Shown here piece by piece: positions 6,943 through 15,360 of a DNA stretch of 30,970 bases; position 1 is the stretch's first letter; each line of letters starts with the position of its first letter. The stretch covers positions 1 through 30,970 of the IMG/VR virus record IMGVR_UViG_3300008111_001318; one strand, given 5' to 3'. The notes under the pieces were generated by a model. That model had not been told where the DNA came from. It saw only the letters and a list, made by a program, of their open reading frames with translations, and ran no database searches. The DNA comes from a virus. The position numbers and the translations under genes were made by a program.

Positions 6943-8535
6943 ATGGCAGTCGTGCAAATCTCAAAAATTCAGGTCCGAAGAGGATTAAAAAATTCAGGAA
7001 TTGGCGTTCCTCAACTAAGCTCGGCAGAATTTGCATGGGCAGTTGATTCACAAGAACTATTCATTGGTAATGGATCCCTCGCTGAAGGTGCTCCTTACGT
7101 GGGAAATACCAAAGTTTTAACTGAGCATGACAATATTCTAGAATTAGCTTCTAGTTATAGATTTGCTGAAACAGAGCCTTCTATTACAGAAAGCATTCCT
7201 AGAAGCCTACAAACTAAACTAGATGAATATGTCAGTGTGTTGGATTTTGGTGCAGTACCCGATGGCTCTTCTGATTGTACCGCAGCGTTTCAGAATGCGT
7301 TAAACAATCTATTCCAAAATGCAAATTCAATATTCAAAAAAACTTTATTAATTCCTAACGGAACTTATACATTTGCCAACAATCTAAGAATACCTAGTAC
7401 AGCAGTTATTCGAGGTGAAACTCAAAACGGTGCAATTTTAAATATAGGCAATAACAATATCTTGTTTGTTACAGAAAATGGATTAGAAGTTGGAGATTTC
7501 AACAGTAGTAATCGTCCCCGTAATGTAAAGATTTCAAACTTAACCATTCAACACGATTTAGGTCAAACAGTATTGACAGGTGTAGGAGATAGTGAACTTG
7601 ACAACGTTCGATGGGTGTCAACTTACATGTTAGGTGATGCACTCACAGGCCTAGTCGAAGATAACACTGCATCACTATATTGGGAAAATTCGCTTGCTGG
7701 TACAAAAGTAACCAACATTAAAATAACAGACTGCATTTTCGAATCAACACCACTGGCTATTAGATCAGATCAGATCACTATTGACCCAAGCTCACCGCCT
7801 AGGTTTGATACCAGCATTACTTTTGATGGTACTAGGTTTGTTGGTTGCGATACTGCTATCGTAATTAACGGTGTACTAGGACAAGAAAATCTTTGGAGAA
7901 TAAATGATTGTGAATTTGAAGAAATTGCATATCATGCTTTCAAATCAGATTTTGGTACAGGTACTATAATCCAACGATCACGATTTATCAATTGCGGAAA
8001 TAACACTAACACAGCGGCCACTCCGATATCTAGTATTGTTAAGTTCGGTGAGAAGAGTGGTAATGCTGTCATTGACTGTTCGAGCAACAGACATCAAGAA
8101 GCAGGCTTCACTGCGGTGTCAACCAAGTACGCAATTACAGAAGTTGAAAACGCCAATCGAACAAGTCTAGTTGACATGAACTATGATGATATTTTCTTAT
8201 CAGACGGTTTTAAACCACTAGCAGTATTCAGTGCATTCAATAGATACACATACATAGATTATGTTTTGCAATTGGGCGATCATGCTCGAGCAGGACAGAT
8301 AGTAATAACAGTAAACGAGTCGTTAGGAGAGTTTTCCTTTACAGATAACTATTCATACTCGACTTTATACTCAACAACTCCAGAGGGGATTCTTATGACA
8401 AATTTTGTTTTTAATGTAGAATTAAAAGACAACGACGGCGATAGTGGAATAGAGACACTATTATTATCATACCGAAATCCGAACGCTTCTGGAAGAACCG
8501 GAACGGTATCATACTCGATATCGTACGGTGTTTGA
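6943..8535 (+). CDS. Tail fibre/spike with pectate-lyase-like beta-helix
   Basis: The 530-residue product starts with a short domain (about 1-50, ISKIQVRRG...ELFIGNGS) like the N-terminal domain of phage major tropism determinants and other receptor-binding proteins. From about residue 92, SVLDFGAVPDGSSDCTAAFQNAL is the classic entry to a pectate-lyase-superfamily right-handed beta-helix, followed by many short strands. Such trimeric proteins attach to, and may cleave, surface polysaccharides. No signal peptide, as expected for a virion part. It has its own late promoter, and its stop overlaps the next gene by 8 nt. The catalytic activity, if any, cannot be seen. Confidence 0.85.
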   Translation: MAVVQISKIQVRRGLKNSGIGVPQLSSAEFAWAVDSQELFIGNGSLAEGAPYVGNTKVLTEHDNILELASSYRFAETEPSITESIPRSLQTKLDEYVSVLDFGAVPDGSSDCTAAFQNALNNLFQNANSIFKKTLLIPNGTYTFANNLRIPSTAVIRGETQNGAILNIGNNNILFVTENGLEVGDFNSSNRPRNVKISNLTIQHDLGQTVLTGVGDSELDNVRWVSTYMLGDALTGLVEDNTASLYWENSLAGTKVTNIKITDCIFESTPLAIRSDQITIDPSSPPRFDTSITFDGTRFVGCDTAIVINGVLGQENLWRINDCEFEEIAYHAFKSDFGTGTIIQRSRFINCGNNTNTAATPISSIVKFGEKSGNAVIDCSSNRHQEAGFTAVSTKYAITEVENANRTSLVDMNYDDIFLSDGFKPLAVFSAFNRYTYIDYVLQLGDHARAGQIVITVNESLGEFSFTDNYSYSTLYSTTPEGILMTNFVFNVELKDNDGDSGIETLLLSYRNPNASGRTGTVSYSISYGV

Positions 8536-8962
8536 TCTTTACGGAAACGAAAGATTAATCAAGTGGAAACAGTTTAGAGATAGTTTAGAACTTAGCAATA
8601 CGCCATTGAGCGATGTTGCCGAATTCTGGAGCCATGCTCCATTTGTTAATCCTTTCTTAGACCCCAAACAACCAGATACATGGCCCGATCCGTGGCATTT
8701 GGTAATCGACGGCAAACTCGATGATCTTGCTATTTGTCTCGGTATGCTGTATACTATTAAATTAACACAGCGGTTTACTGATACTGTTTGTGAGATACAT
8801 ATGTCTATGCTTCCCAAAGATCGTTATTCGAAATTCTTTTTAGTAGCAGATAACTCTGTATTAAACTACGAACCTAGGATAGCGCATGATCTTAAAGTTT
8901 TACATCAAATTCAAACCGACATAGTGTGGTCCGGCCCAGCATTACCTATAAATATCAAATAA
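8528..8962 (+). CDS. Small protein coupled to the tail fibre, unknown function
   Basis: The start is GTG 8528, overlapping the tail-fibre stop by 8 nt. The 144-residue product is soluble and Trp/Pro-rich near its middle (PDTWPDPWHLVIDGKLDD, about 49-66). I do not recognise a family. The tight overlap suggests a fibre chaperone, cap or partner, which is an inference. A perfect TATAAATA for nrdA lies within its last codons. Confidence 0.7.
   Translation: MFDLYGNERLIKWKQFRDSLELSNTPLSDVAEFWSHAPFVNPFLDPKQPDTWPDPWHLVIDGKLDDLAICLGMLYTIKLTQRFTDTVCEIHMSMLPKDRYSKFFLVADNSVLNYEPRIAHDLKVLHQIQTDIVWSGPALPINIK
8947..8954 (+). promoter_or_regulatory. T4-type late promoter (perfect TATAAATA)
   Basis: TATAAATA lies inside the end of the preceding gene and 21 nt before the nrdA start. 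A late-type element before nucleotide-reductase genes is unusual, since these are normally early/middle genes. Confidence 0.6.
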
Positions 8963-8975
8963 AGTAGAGACATAG

Positions 8976-11297
8976 ATGGAAATTACAGTAATTAAAAGAA
9001 ATGGTCAAAAAGAGCCTCTGACTATTGAAAAATGGCAGGCACAGATTGCAAAAGTTTGTAGTGGCATTGCTGATGTTAGTCAGAGCATGATTGAAATTAA
9101 AGCACAGCCACACTTCTATGATGGCATCACCACTCGAGAAGTTGACGAGATCACTCTACGTGCTATCGTAGATCTAATCGATGTAGAACAAAATCCCGAC
9201 ATTGGTCATACTAATTATCAATACGTAGCAGGTAAACAGCGTGTGAGCATGTTGCGTAAAGATGTGTATGGAAATTATATTCCTCCTCACCTTTACGAAA
9301 TTGTAAAGACTAATGTGGCCACTGGATTATACACACCCGAATTGTTGCAGTGGTATAACGAAGACGACTGGAACAAAATGAATGATATGTTAGATCATGA
9401 GAAAGACGAAACATATTCATACGCAGCCGTTGAACAATTAATTGAGAAGTATCTAGTCAAAAATCGTGCCACAAAGGAGATTTATGAAACACCTCAAATT
9501 CGTTATATGGTTGCAGCCGCGACTGTCTTCCATAAAGAAGAACCTAATGCAGCCCGTATGCGTTACATCAAAGAGTACTACAACGCGGCTTCAGATGGCT
9601 TGTTTACTCTTGCTACACCTGTCCTGGCTGGGCTCGGGACTCCTACTAAACAGTTTTCTAGTTGTGTTCTTATCCGCAGTGACGACGATCTGGATAGCAT
9701 ATTTGCTTCTGGTGAGATGATGGCCAAGTATGCTAGCAAGCGAGCTGGCATTGGTTTGGAGATTGGTCGTCTACGTCCACTAGGTAGCCCCATCAGAGGT
9801 GGCGAAATCATGCACACAGGTATGATACCTTTCTTAAAGAAATGGTTTGGCGACCTACGCTCATGTTCACAAGGAGGCATTCGTAATGCAAGTGCTACTG
9901 TATTCTATCCTATTTGGCATCATCAGTTTGATGATCTTATTGTACTTAAAAACAACCAAGGAACAGAAGAAACCCGAGTCCGTCATATGGATTATGGGGT
10001 TGTGCTTAGTGCTTTCTTCTGGAGACGATTCCGAAACAAAGAAGACATAACCTTCTTTGATCCTAACGAAGTACCGGACTTATATGAAGCCTTTTATAAA
10101 GATGCTGCTCTGTTTGAAGAGCTCTATGTCAAGTACGAAAAACAAAAAGGCCTCCGTAAGAAAACAATGAGTGCCGAGGAAGTGTTCAAGAGTGGTATAC
10201 TAAAAGAACGCACAGACACGGGTCGAATATATCTCGTGTTCATTGATAATGTAATGAACCAAGGACCTTTTGATCCAGAGTATCATACGATTTATCAAAG
10301 TAACTTGTGTTGTGAGATCCTATTACCCACACGTTCATTTAAGCGATTAGACGACGATAGTGGACGCATAGCGTTATGTACACTGGGATCTATCAACTGG
10401 GGATCGTTCCGTAATCCAGAGGATATGCGTAGAGCCTGTAGGATTCTACAACGTAGCCTGTGTAACATTCTTGACTATCAAGACTTCTTGTCGATACAGA
10501 GCAAACTGTCTAACGACGAGATTCAGCCATTAGGTATTGGTGTTACTAATCTTGCCTACTGGCACGCCAAACGTAGTTTACGCTACGGAGAAAAGGATGC
10601 TCTACAAGAAGTTAAGTCGTGGATGGAGCATCAGGCCTACTATCTAACAGAAGCTACGGTTGAGTTAGCTAAAGAAAGAGGTGCCTGTGGCGAGAGTGCC
10701 AAAACACGATACGGCCAAGGTGTATTCCCCTGGGAACTACGTGCTAAAGGTGTTAATGAGTTAGCAGATTTTGCTCCTGAGTTAGACTGGGAAACACTAC
10801 GCACAAATATGAAACAGTACGGTGTTCGTAATGCAACACTAATGGCAATTGCTCCTGTTGAAAGTTCCAGTGTTGTTATTAACTCAACTAACGGCATTGA
10901 AATGCCTATGAGTCTGATCAGTGTTAAAGAATCAAAAGCAGGATCATTTGTACAAGTTGTACCTGAGTATCATAAGTTAAAGAGCAAATATCAAATGATG
11001 TGGGAACAAACTGATTGTGATGGCTATATTAAAACAGCAGCAGTACTAGCCGCTTATGTTGATCAATCAATTTCAACCAACACATTTTATAATCCAGCGC
11101 ACTTTGCTGATCGTAAAATTCCAACTACATTAATTGCCAAAAATCTAATGCAAGCACATATGTGGGGTTTAAAAACATTCTATTACAGTTTGATTAACAA
11201 ACAAGGTAGCAAGGCAGTCGCTGAAGAAGCACCAACTATGGGACTATCTCCAATCAACTTCGACGAGGAAGAAGATTGTGAAAGTTGTAAACTATAG
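8976..11297 (+). CDS. nrdA: Ribonucleoside-diphosphate reductase, class Ia large subunit
   Basis: NrdA reduces ribonucleotides to deoxyribonucleotides with the partner NrdB to supply dNTPs for phage replication. The 773-residue protein has an N-terminal ATP-cone (about 1-95, VIKRNGQKEPL). It also has the active-site pair C230 and C468, the radical cysteine C445 with N443 and E447 (SNLCCEI), the radical-transfer tyrosines Y736-Y737, and a C-terminal redox pair C768-E-S-C771. All key residues are present, so it should be active and overall-regulated by ATP/dATP. Length fits class Ia. nrdB and a glutaredoxin follow at once, forming a complete reductase operon. Confidence 0.97.
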   Translation: MEITVIKRNGQKEPLTIEKWQAQIAKVCSGIADVSQSMIEIKAQPHFYDGITTREVDEITLRAIVDLIDVEQNPDIGHTNYQYVAGKQRVSMLRKDVYGNYIPPHLYEIVKTNVATGLYTPELLQWYNEDDWNKMNDMLDHEKDETYSYAAVEQLIEKYLVKNRATKEIYETPQIRYMVAAATVFHKEEPNAARMRYIKEYYNAASDGLFTLATPVLAGLGTPTKQFSSCVLIRSDDDLDSIFASGEMMAKYASKRAGIGLEIGRLRPLGSPIRGGEIMHTGMIPFLKKWFGDLRSCSQGGIRNASATVFYPIWHHQFDDLIVLKNNQGTEETRVRHMDYGVVLSAFFWRRFRNKEDITFFDPNEVPDLYEAFYKDAALFEELYVKYEKQKGLRKKTMSAEEVFKSGILKERTDTGRIYLVFIDNVMNQGPFDPEYHTIYQSNLCCEILLPTRSFKRLDDDSGRIALCTLGSINWGSFRNPEDMRRACRILQRSLCNILDYQDFLSIQSKLSNDEIQPLGIGVTNLAYWHAKRSLRYGEKDALQEVKSWMEHQAYYLTEATVELAKERGACGESAKTRYGQGVFPWELRAKGVNELADFAPELDWETLRTNMKQYGVRNATLMAIAPVESSSVVINSTNGIEMPMSLISVKESKAGSFVQVVPEYHKLKSKYQMMWEQTDCDGYIKTAAVLAAYVDQSISTNTFYNPAHFADRKIPTTLIAKNLMQAHMWGLKTFYYSLINKQGSKAVAEEAPTMGLSPINFDEEEDCESCKL

Positions 11298-11319
11298 TAC
11301 TTGCATCAGGAAATTATAA

Positions 11320-12420
11320 ATGAGTAAACAACAATATAACCTAAAAACAAAAACAGATTATCTAAGCCGTAAGATGTTTCTAGATCCAGCAGGTCCAGTC
11401 ACTATCCAACGATTTGAAGAAGTCAAATACAAAAAGATTGCAGACTACGATGCAACAGCACGTGGCTTCTTTTGGCAACCAGAAGAAGTTAGCCTAACCA
11501 AAGACAGCAATGACTTTAAAGAAGCCAGCGATGCAGTTAAACATATTTTTACTAGCAACCTACTACGTCAAACAGCACTTGATAGTCTACAAGGTCGTGG
11601 ACCAACACAAGTGTTTACTCCGGTGTGTAGTCTTCCAGAAGTTGAAGCCTTGATGTATAACTGGGGCTTCTTTGAAACTAACATTCACAGCAAGAGCTAC
11701 AGCCATATTATTCGCAACATCTACAATGTACCCAAAGACGTTTTCAACACGATTCACGATACCAAAGAGATTGTTGACATGGCATCAAGTGTAGGCAAGC
11801 ACTATGACGACTTGCATAGAATCAATTGCAGGAAAGAGCTAGGAGAAGCAGTTGACGAGTATGAACACATTAAAGCAATTTGGATGGCTCTACATGCCAG
11901 CTATGCTTTAGAAGCATTCCGCTTTATGGTATCTTTTGCCACAAGTTTGGCCATGGTAGAGAACAAGATCTTTATTGGCAATGGCAACATTATCAGCCTA
12001 ATTCTGCAAGACGAATTACTACATAAAGGTTGGACAGCCTATTTGATCAATCAAGTAATTAAAGAGGATACTCGCTTTGTTAAGGCTAAACAAGAGTGTG
12101 AAGCAGAAGTCTATGCATTGTATATGGATGTCATCCGTGAAGAAAAAGAGTGGGCTACCTATTTGTTTAAATTAGGACCGGTAATTGGACTTAATGCAAA
12201 CATCCTTAGAGATTTTGTAGACTATACAGCAGCAGGAGCATTAAAGGATATTGGTATTAAATATAATAATCCTGCGCCAAAGACAACTCCTATTCCTTGG
12301 TTTAACAAACATAGTGATACTAGCAAGAAACAGACTGCCTTGCAGGAGAACGAGTCAACAAATTATGTTATTGGGGTCATGGGAGAAAATATTGACTACA
12401 ATGAATTGCCAGCTATATAA
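11320..12420 (+). CDS. nrdB: Ribonucleoside-diphosphate reductase, class Ia small subunit
   Basis: NrdB carries the di-iron centre and tyrosyl radical used by NrdA. The 366-residue protein has metal ligands D88, E119, H123, E198, E232 and H235 and a radical tyrosine at Y127. The C-terminal tail (YVIGVMGENIDYNELPAI) resembles the NrdA-docking tail of the family. One oddity is that E119 and H123 are separated by three residues (ETNIH), while E. coli and T4 have two (ETIH); the rest of the helix stays in register. It follows nrdA by 22 nt with an AGGAAA site. Function is clear; the metal-site insertion deserves checking. Confidence 0.96.
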   Translation: MSKQQYNLKTKTDYLSRKMFLDPAGPVTIQRFEEVKYKKIADYDATARGFFWQPEEVSLTKDSNDFKEASDAVKHIFTSNLLRQTALDSLQGRGPTQVFTPVCSLPEVEALMYNWGFFETNIHSKSYSHIIRNIYNVPKDVFNTIHDTKEIVDMASSVGKHYDDLHRINCRKELGEAVDEYEHIKAIWMALHASYALEAFRFMVSFATSLAMVENKIFIGNGNIISLILQDELLHKGWTAYLINQVIKEDTRFVKAKQECEAEVYALYMDVIREEKEWATYLFKLGPVIGLNANILRDFVDYTAAGALKDIGIKYNNPAPKTTPIPWFNKHSDTSKKQTALQENESTNYVIGVMGENIDYNELPAI

Positions 12421-12441
12421 TAGATATTAAAAGGAAACACA

Positions 12442-12699
12442 ATGAACGCGGTAGTATGGAGCAAATATCATTGCCCTTATTGTGATCAAGCAAAAGCATT
12501 GCTAACACAAAAGGGCGTTAAGTTTGAAGAAAAGAAAATTGGTGATGGTTATACCAAAGAAGAATTATTAGAAGCAGTACCAACTGCACGAACAGTTCCA
12601 CAGATTTTCCTAGATGGAAAATTAGTTGGCGGATTTACAGAATTGAAAAAACTTTTCGAACAGTGGGATGGACAGGGATATGGAGACGGACCAATATAA
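12442..12699 (+). CDS. grx: Glutaredoxin
   Basis: The 85-residue thioredoxin-fold protein has the redox motif C11-P-Y-C14, the TVP cis-proline loop (51-53) and the GG-F glutathione-binding turn (63-65). It probably reduces the C-terminal cysteine pair of NrdA, like the NrdC/glutaredoxin genes of T4-like phages. It comes 21 nt after nrdB with AAAGGAA 5 nt before the ATG, and its TAA shares bases with the next ATG (TAATG), so it belongs to the same transcript. Confidence 0.95.
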   Translation: MNAVVWSKYHCPYCDQAKALLTQKGVKFEEKKIGDGYTKEELLEAVPTARTVPQIFLDGKLVGGFTELKKLFEQWDGQGYGDGPI

Positions 12700-13016
12700 T
12701 GTTATTAAATAAACACAAATTTGCAGTAGGTGATATTGTCACAATCAAATTGATTTCAGGTGACGAGATCATGGGTAAGTTTATCGAAGATGCTATGGGT
12801 AGCATCACCTTAGATCGGCCAGTTATGTTGGCCATGACTCAGAAAGGACCAGCAATGGCTCCTGTGCTATTAACAGTTAATCCTGATACAAAGTTAACCT
12901 TTAACACACAGGCAATTATAGTAATGGCTGAAAGTGATGCTGAAATTGGTAAACAGTATGTATATCAAACCACAGGTATTCAACCCGTAAGTGCTGGCAG
13001 TATTATAAAGGGATAA
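12699..13016 (+). CDS. Small beta-barrel protein, Sm-like candidate
   Basis: The ATG at 12699 overlaps the glutaredoxin stop (TAATG). The longer frame from 12663 would overlap the glutaredoxin by 37 nt and is less likely. The 105-residue product starts FAVGDIVTIKLISGDEIMGKFIEDAMGSITLDRPVML (about 8-44), a strand pattern and GDEIMGKF turn reminiscent of Sm/Hfq-type barrels. Such proteins bind RNA, but no Hfq-type lateral or proximal residues can be confirmed. No membrane segment. Position in the RNR operon offers no functional link. Treat the Sm-like call as a weak fold guess. Confidence 0.6.
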   Translation: MLLNKHKFAVGDIVTIKLISGDEIMGKFIEDAMGSITLDRPVMLAMTQKGPAMAPVLLTVNPDTKLTFNTQAIIVMAESDAEIGKQYVYQTTGIQPVSAGSIIKG

Positions 13017-13019
13017 TGT

Positions 13020-13403
13020 ATGGCTGCCCACGATACTCCAATTGATTACAGTAGTTACTATGCCGATATTGCTACAGCATTGGGTACAATTGCTACAAAT
13101 TCAACAGAGATTAAAAATTCTCTAGCTATTATAGCCACCCAAACAACTACCTTAGCTAGTACACTAGGAGAAATCGAAGGGCACCAGCAAAAATTGCGTG
13201 AGCTCGGCGAAGGGCCTGGTATCCATATTATTGGGCCTTATGAATTGGTGCAATTTATTACCTCATATAGAAGCCTAATTGAGGAAGGCAAACTGCTGAG
13301 TTTCCGTGATAAACAACCGTCGGAAAAAGAAGTTAGCAAAGCACTAAATGATCTTGGCAACTATATAGCAAAGATCAAACAGAATATTCCCAAGGACTTT
13401 TAA
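13020..13403 (+). CDS. Unknown small phage protein, helical
   Basis: The 127-residue product begins 3 nt after the previous stop. Its first half is a Thr/Ser/Ile-rich repeat-like helix (ATALGTIATNSTEIKNSLAIIATQTTTLASTLGEI, about 18-52), as in coiled-coil tail or baseplate parts. The second half is a charged helical domain. No catalytic motif, cysteine or membrane segment is visible, and I do not recognise the family. It lies 1 nt before a PAAR spike gene, so a baseplate role is possible. Confidence 0.65.
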   Translation: MAAHDTPIDYSSYYADIATALGTIATNSTEIKNSLAIIATQTTTLASTLGEIEGHQQKLRELGEGPGIHIIGPYELVQFITSYRSLIEEGKLLSFRDKQPSEKEVSKALNDLGNYIAKIKQNIPKDF

Positions 13404-13404
13404 T

Positions 13405-14367
13405 ATGCCAGGAGTATCGAGACAAGGCGCCGACACTGCCGGCGGAACAATAGCAGCAGGATCTTCTAATGTGTTTGTAAACGGTTCACCAATTGCAAGA
13501 AAGGGAGATGCAGTAGCCGGACACGGGCGCGGCTCCCATAGCAGTCCTACAATGTCCGGATCAAGTAGTACGGTTTATGCCAACGGTATTTTGATATGCC
13601 GAGAAGGCGACCCGGCCACTTGCGGTCATCCTGCTACCGGCAGTGGAAACGTATTCTCTGGAACCTTTACATCTTTTGTAGTTCCACCAGTGGTGATTGC
13701 GCCAGCAACACAAGCAGCCATTAATAGACAAACAAGTGCATATGTGGCCAATCCCAGTGCTTACAAGGTTGCATCTAACGACCAGGTTAAACAAAACTTT
13801 CCTGGAACTCCGCAAGGTGCCGACGGTGAAAGTTTACTTGATACTGATGTAGTTTTAGCCAGTGATATTCCTAGTCTACTTTCACAGAACCTCGATGAAG
13901 CCGCTAAAGGTGTGTGGGAAGAAACAGGTATGGGTGGGAAGCCCAGCAATTCTAAAATTACAGGTATATGGAAAGAATTAGGATATCCGCAAACCGGAGC
14001 ATGGTTAACTGATCAAACTGCTTGGTGTATGGGTTATGTAAATTGGGTTTTAAAAAGATGCGGCTACAGATTTGTGCAAACTGCCTGGGCATTTGATATC
14101 AAAAATAAAACGGCTGCATATAAAGCAACTACTATACCGTTAAATCAAGGACAGCCAGGAGACATTGCCCTATGGAGTTATGGACACGTAAACTTCATCT
14201 ATACTGCTAGTAGCGGTGTATACACCTTCGTGGGGGGAAATCAAAGTTCGTCGGCTAAGAATGTTAATAATCCGTCAAGCGGATCAGTAACGCGATCTTG
14301 GCCAAGTGGCTATCGAACACCGGGCGACAATTCCTTAGTTGGAATATTTAGACCAGTTAAGGAATAA
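13405..14367 (+). CDS. PAAR spike fused to amidase-like (CHAP/NlpC-P60-type) domain
   Basis: The N-terminal about 95 residues form a PAAR domain (repeated SNVFVNGSPIARKGD, STVYANGILICREGD, HPATGSGNVF), the metal-tipped cone that caps the central spike of contractile tails. The C-terminal part (about 165-320) looks like a cysteine peptidase/amidase of the CHAP or TIGR02594 type. C208 lies in TAWCMGYVNWVL and H261 in SYGHVNFI, in the usual order. The linker is Pro/Ala/Gln-rich. A spike that carries its own cell-wall hydrolase would cut peptidoglycan during injection. It starts 1 nt after the preceding stop, and a small membrane protein gene follows. Confidence 0.85.
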   Translation: MPGVSRQGADTAGGTIAAGSSNVFVNGSPIARKGDAVAGHGRGSHSSPTMSGSSSTVYANGILICREGDPATCGHPATGSGNVFSGTFTSFVVPPVVIAPATQAAINRQTSAYVANPSAYKVASNDQVKQNFPGTPQGADGESLLDTDVVLASDIPSLLSQNLDEAAKGVWEETGMGGKPSNSKITGIWKELGYPQTGAWLTDQTAWCMGYVNWVLKRCGYRFVQTAWAFDIKNKTAAYKATTIPLNQGQPGDIALWSYGHVNFIYTASSGVYTFVGGNQSSSAKNVNNPSSGSVTRSWPSGYRTPGDNSLVGIFRPVKE

Positions 14368-14368
14368 A

Positions 14369-14788
14369 ATGAAAAAGTTATTTTGGAACATATTAGGATT
14401 CATTAGTCTCGGACTTGCCTATGTGGGAGTTATTACTCCAGGTATGCCCTATAGTATTTTTGTAGTATTTGCCGCCTATTGCTTCAGTAAGGGCAACGAA
14501 CGTATGCATCGTTGGTTATACAATCACAAACTGTTCGGCCCGTTCTTGACCAACTGGGGCGAGAAGCGTGTATTCCCACAAAAGATGAAATACTTTATGT
14601 TGGCCATGATGACAACCAGTCTAATCATTATGTGGTTCACTGGTGTAAAACCTATAGGCATCTTAAGTACTGCTGTGTTCATGACCGTAGTTGCTGTATG
14701 GGCTTGGCGCTTTCCTGGTAGTGTAGAAGCCTACGATCAACGTATAGCTGATGGTAAAAAAGTTGGCTGGTTTAACAATTCGTTTTAA
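14369..14788 (+). CDS. YbaN/DUF454-family inner-membrane protein
   Basis: The ATG at 14369 follows the PAAR stop by 1 nt; an in-frame start at 14339 would overlap the PAAR gene. The 139-residue product has hydrophobic segments at about 5-35 and 75-110 and the family-type region AYVGVITPGMPYSIFVVFAAYCFSKGNERMHRWLYNHKLFGPFLTNW (shown here only as a landmark by its start AYVGVITPG and its end GPFLTNW). The DUF454 family is a small membrane family of unknown role. Phage copies are found in some large genomes. Function is not known. Confidence 0.75.
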   Translation: MKKLFWNILGFISLGLAYVGVITPGMPYSIFVVFAAYCFSKGNERMHRWLYNHKLFGPFLTNWGEKRVFPQKMKYFMLAMMTTSLIIMWFTGVKPIGILSTAVFMTVVAVWAWRFPGSVEAYDQRIADGKKVGWFNNSF

Positions 14789-14791
14789 TAT

Positions 14792-15040
14792 ATGAAAAAA
14801 ATAACACTCGAACAATTGGTAGAAATTGCCGCAGAAGTAGAAGCAGGCGACCCTACAGATTGGGGCAAACTAGCTGTTGGGCAAGAACAGGCATTTCGAA
14901 TGATCGGTACAAGTATACTTGACATGTTCGACAAAGAAGCGTATACTGATGATGATAAGCTAATAATGCTGGCAACTATAACTAAACTAACAGTTGAAAA
15001 CATGTTGCTTAATTTAAAAATTATGGACAAAGATTCATAA
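14792..15040 (+). CDS. Small acidic protein, unknown function
   Basis: The 82-residue product is helical and acidic, with no membrane segment or catalytic motif, and I do not recognise a family. It begins 3 nt after the DUF454 stop. CATAAATA overlaps its stop codon and would drive the CspA gene. Coding status is supported by tight packing. Confidence 0.65.
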   Translation: MKKITLEQLVEIAAEVEAGDPTDWGKLAVGQEQAFRMIGTSILDMFDKEAYTDDDKLIMLATITKLTVENMLLNLKIMDKDS

Positions 15041-15043
15041 ATA
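15036..15043 (+). promoter_or_regulatory. Late promoter CATAAATA
   Basis: Overlaps the stop of the preceding gene and lies 45 nt before the cspA-like start. It could also feed the tmRNA precursor that follows with no terminator between. Confidence 0.55.
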
Positions 15044-15088
15044 TACACTCACACACATGATAAATTTACAAACAAGGAAAATAGTAAA

Positions 15089-15292
15089 ATGGTAACAGGA
15101 AAAGTAAAATGGTTTAACGACGCCAAAGGTTTTGGTTTTATTACACCGGACAATGGCGGCAATGATCTATTTGCACATTTTTCACAGATTAATTCGAGTG
15201 GCTTCAAAAGTCTACAAGAAGGACAGAGTGTAAGATTTGAAGTGACTATGGGTCAAAAAGGCGAGCAGGCTAGCAATATTCAGCCAGCCTAA
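15089..15292 (+). CDS. CspA-type cold-shock RNA chaperone
   Basis: The 67-residue protein matches the cold-shock domain over its full length: [14 protein letters not shown] carries RNP1 and DLFAHFS is RNP2. Csp proteins bind single-stranded RNA/DNA, melt mRNA structure and can act as antiterminators. AAGGAAA lies 8 nt before the ATG. The stop is directly followed by the tmRNA acceptor piece, only a few nt away, so the mRNA and tmRNA precursor may be one transcript. CspA-like genes occur in several phages. Confidence 0.95.
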   Translation: MVTGKVKWFNDAKGFGFITPDNGGNDLFAHFSQINSSGFKSLQEGQSVRFEVTMGQKGEQASNIQPA

Positions 15293-15299
15293 GAAATTG

Positions 15300-15360
15300 T
15301 TGTAATCCCTTCAAAGCGAAGGCGTTGCGGACCCGGGTTCGACCCCCGGCAGGTCCACCA
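15300..15360 (+). ncRNA. ssrA: tmRNA acceptor piece (3' part) of a permuted two-piece tmRNA
   Basis: This is the tRNA-like 3' part of transfer-messenger RNA, placed before the coding piece. The T arm is CCGGG-TTCGACC-CCCGG (15333-15349). CAGGTCC (15350-15356) pairs with GGGCCTG at 15444-15450 in 7 bp, and ACCA ends the piece at 15360. The pair at the third position is G-U, the alanyl-tRNA synthetase identity element. An upstream hairpin CCTTC/GAAGG and GTTGC (15324-15328), able to pair with GCAAC (15484-15488), support a bridge to the coding piece. The 5' end is approximate. It abuts the CspA stop. Confidence 0.9.

Noticed and set aside
9847-10050. + strand ORF within nrdA
   Set aside because: A different frame over conserved NrdA sequence with all motifs intact; shadow.
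15300-15360. Ordinary tRNA gene
   Set aside because: It has a T arm and CCA end but no D or anticodon arms, and its 5' acceptor strand is downstream; the permuted tmRNA explains it.
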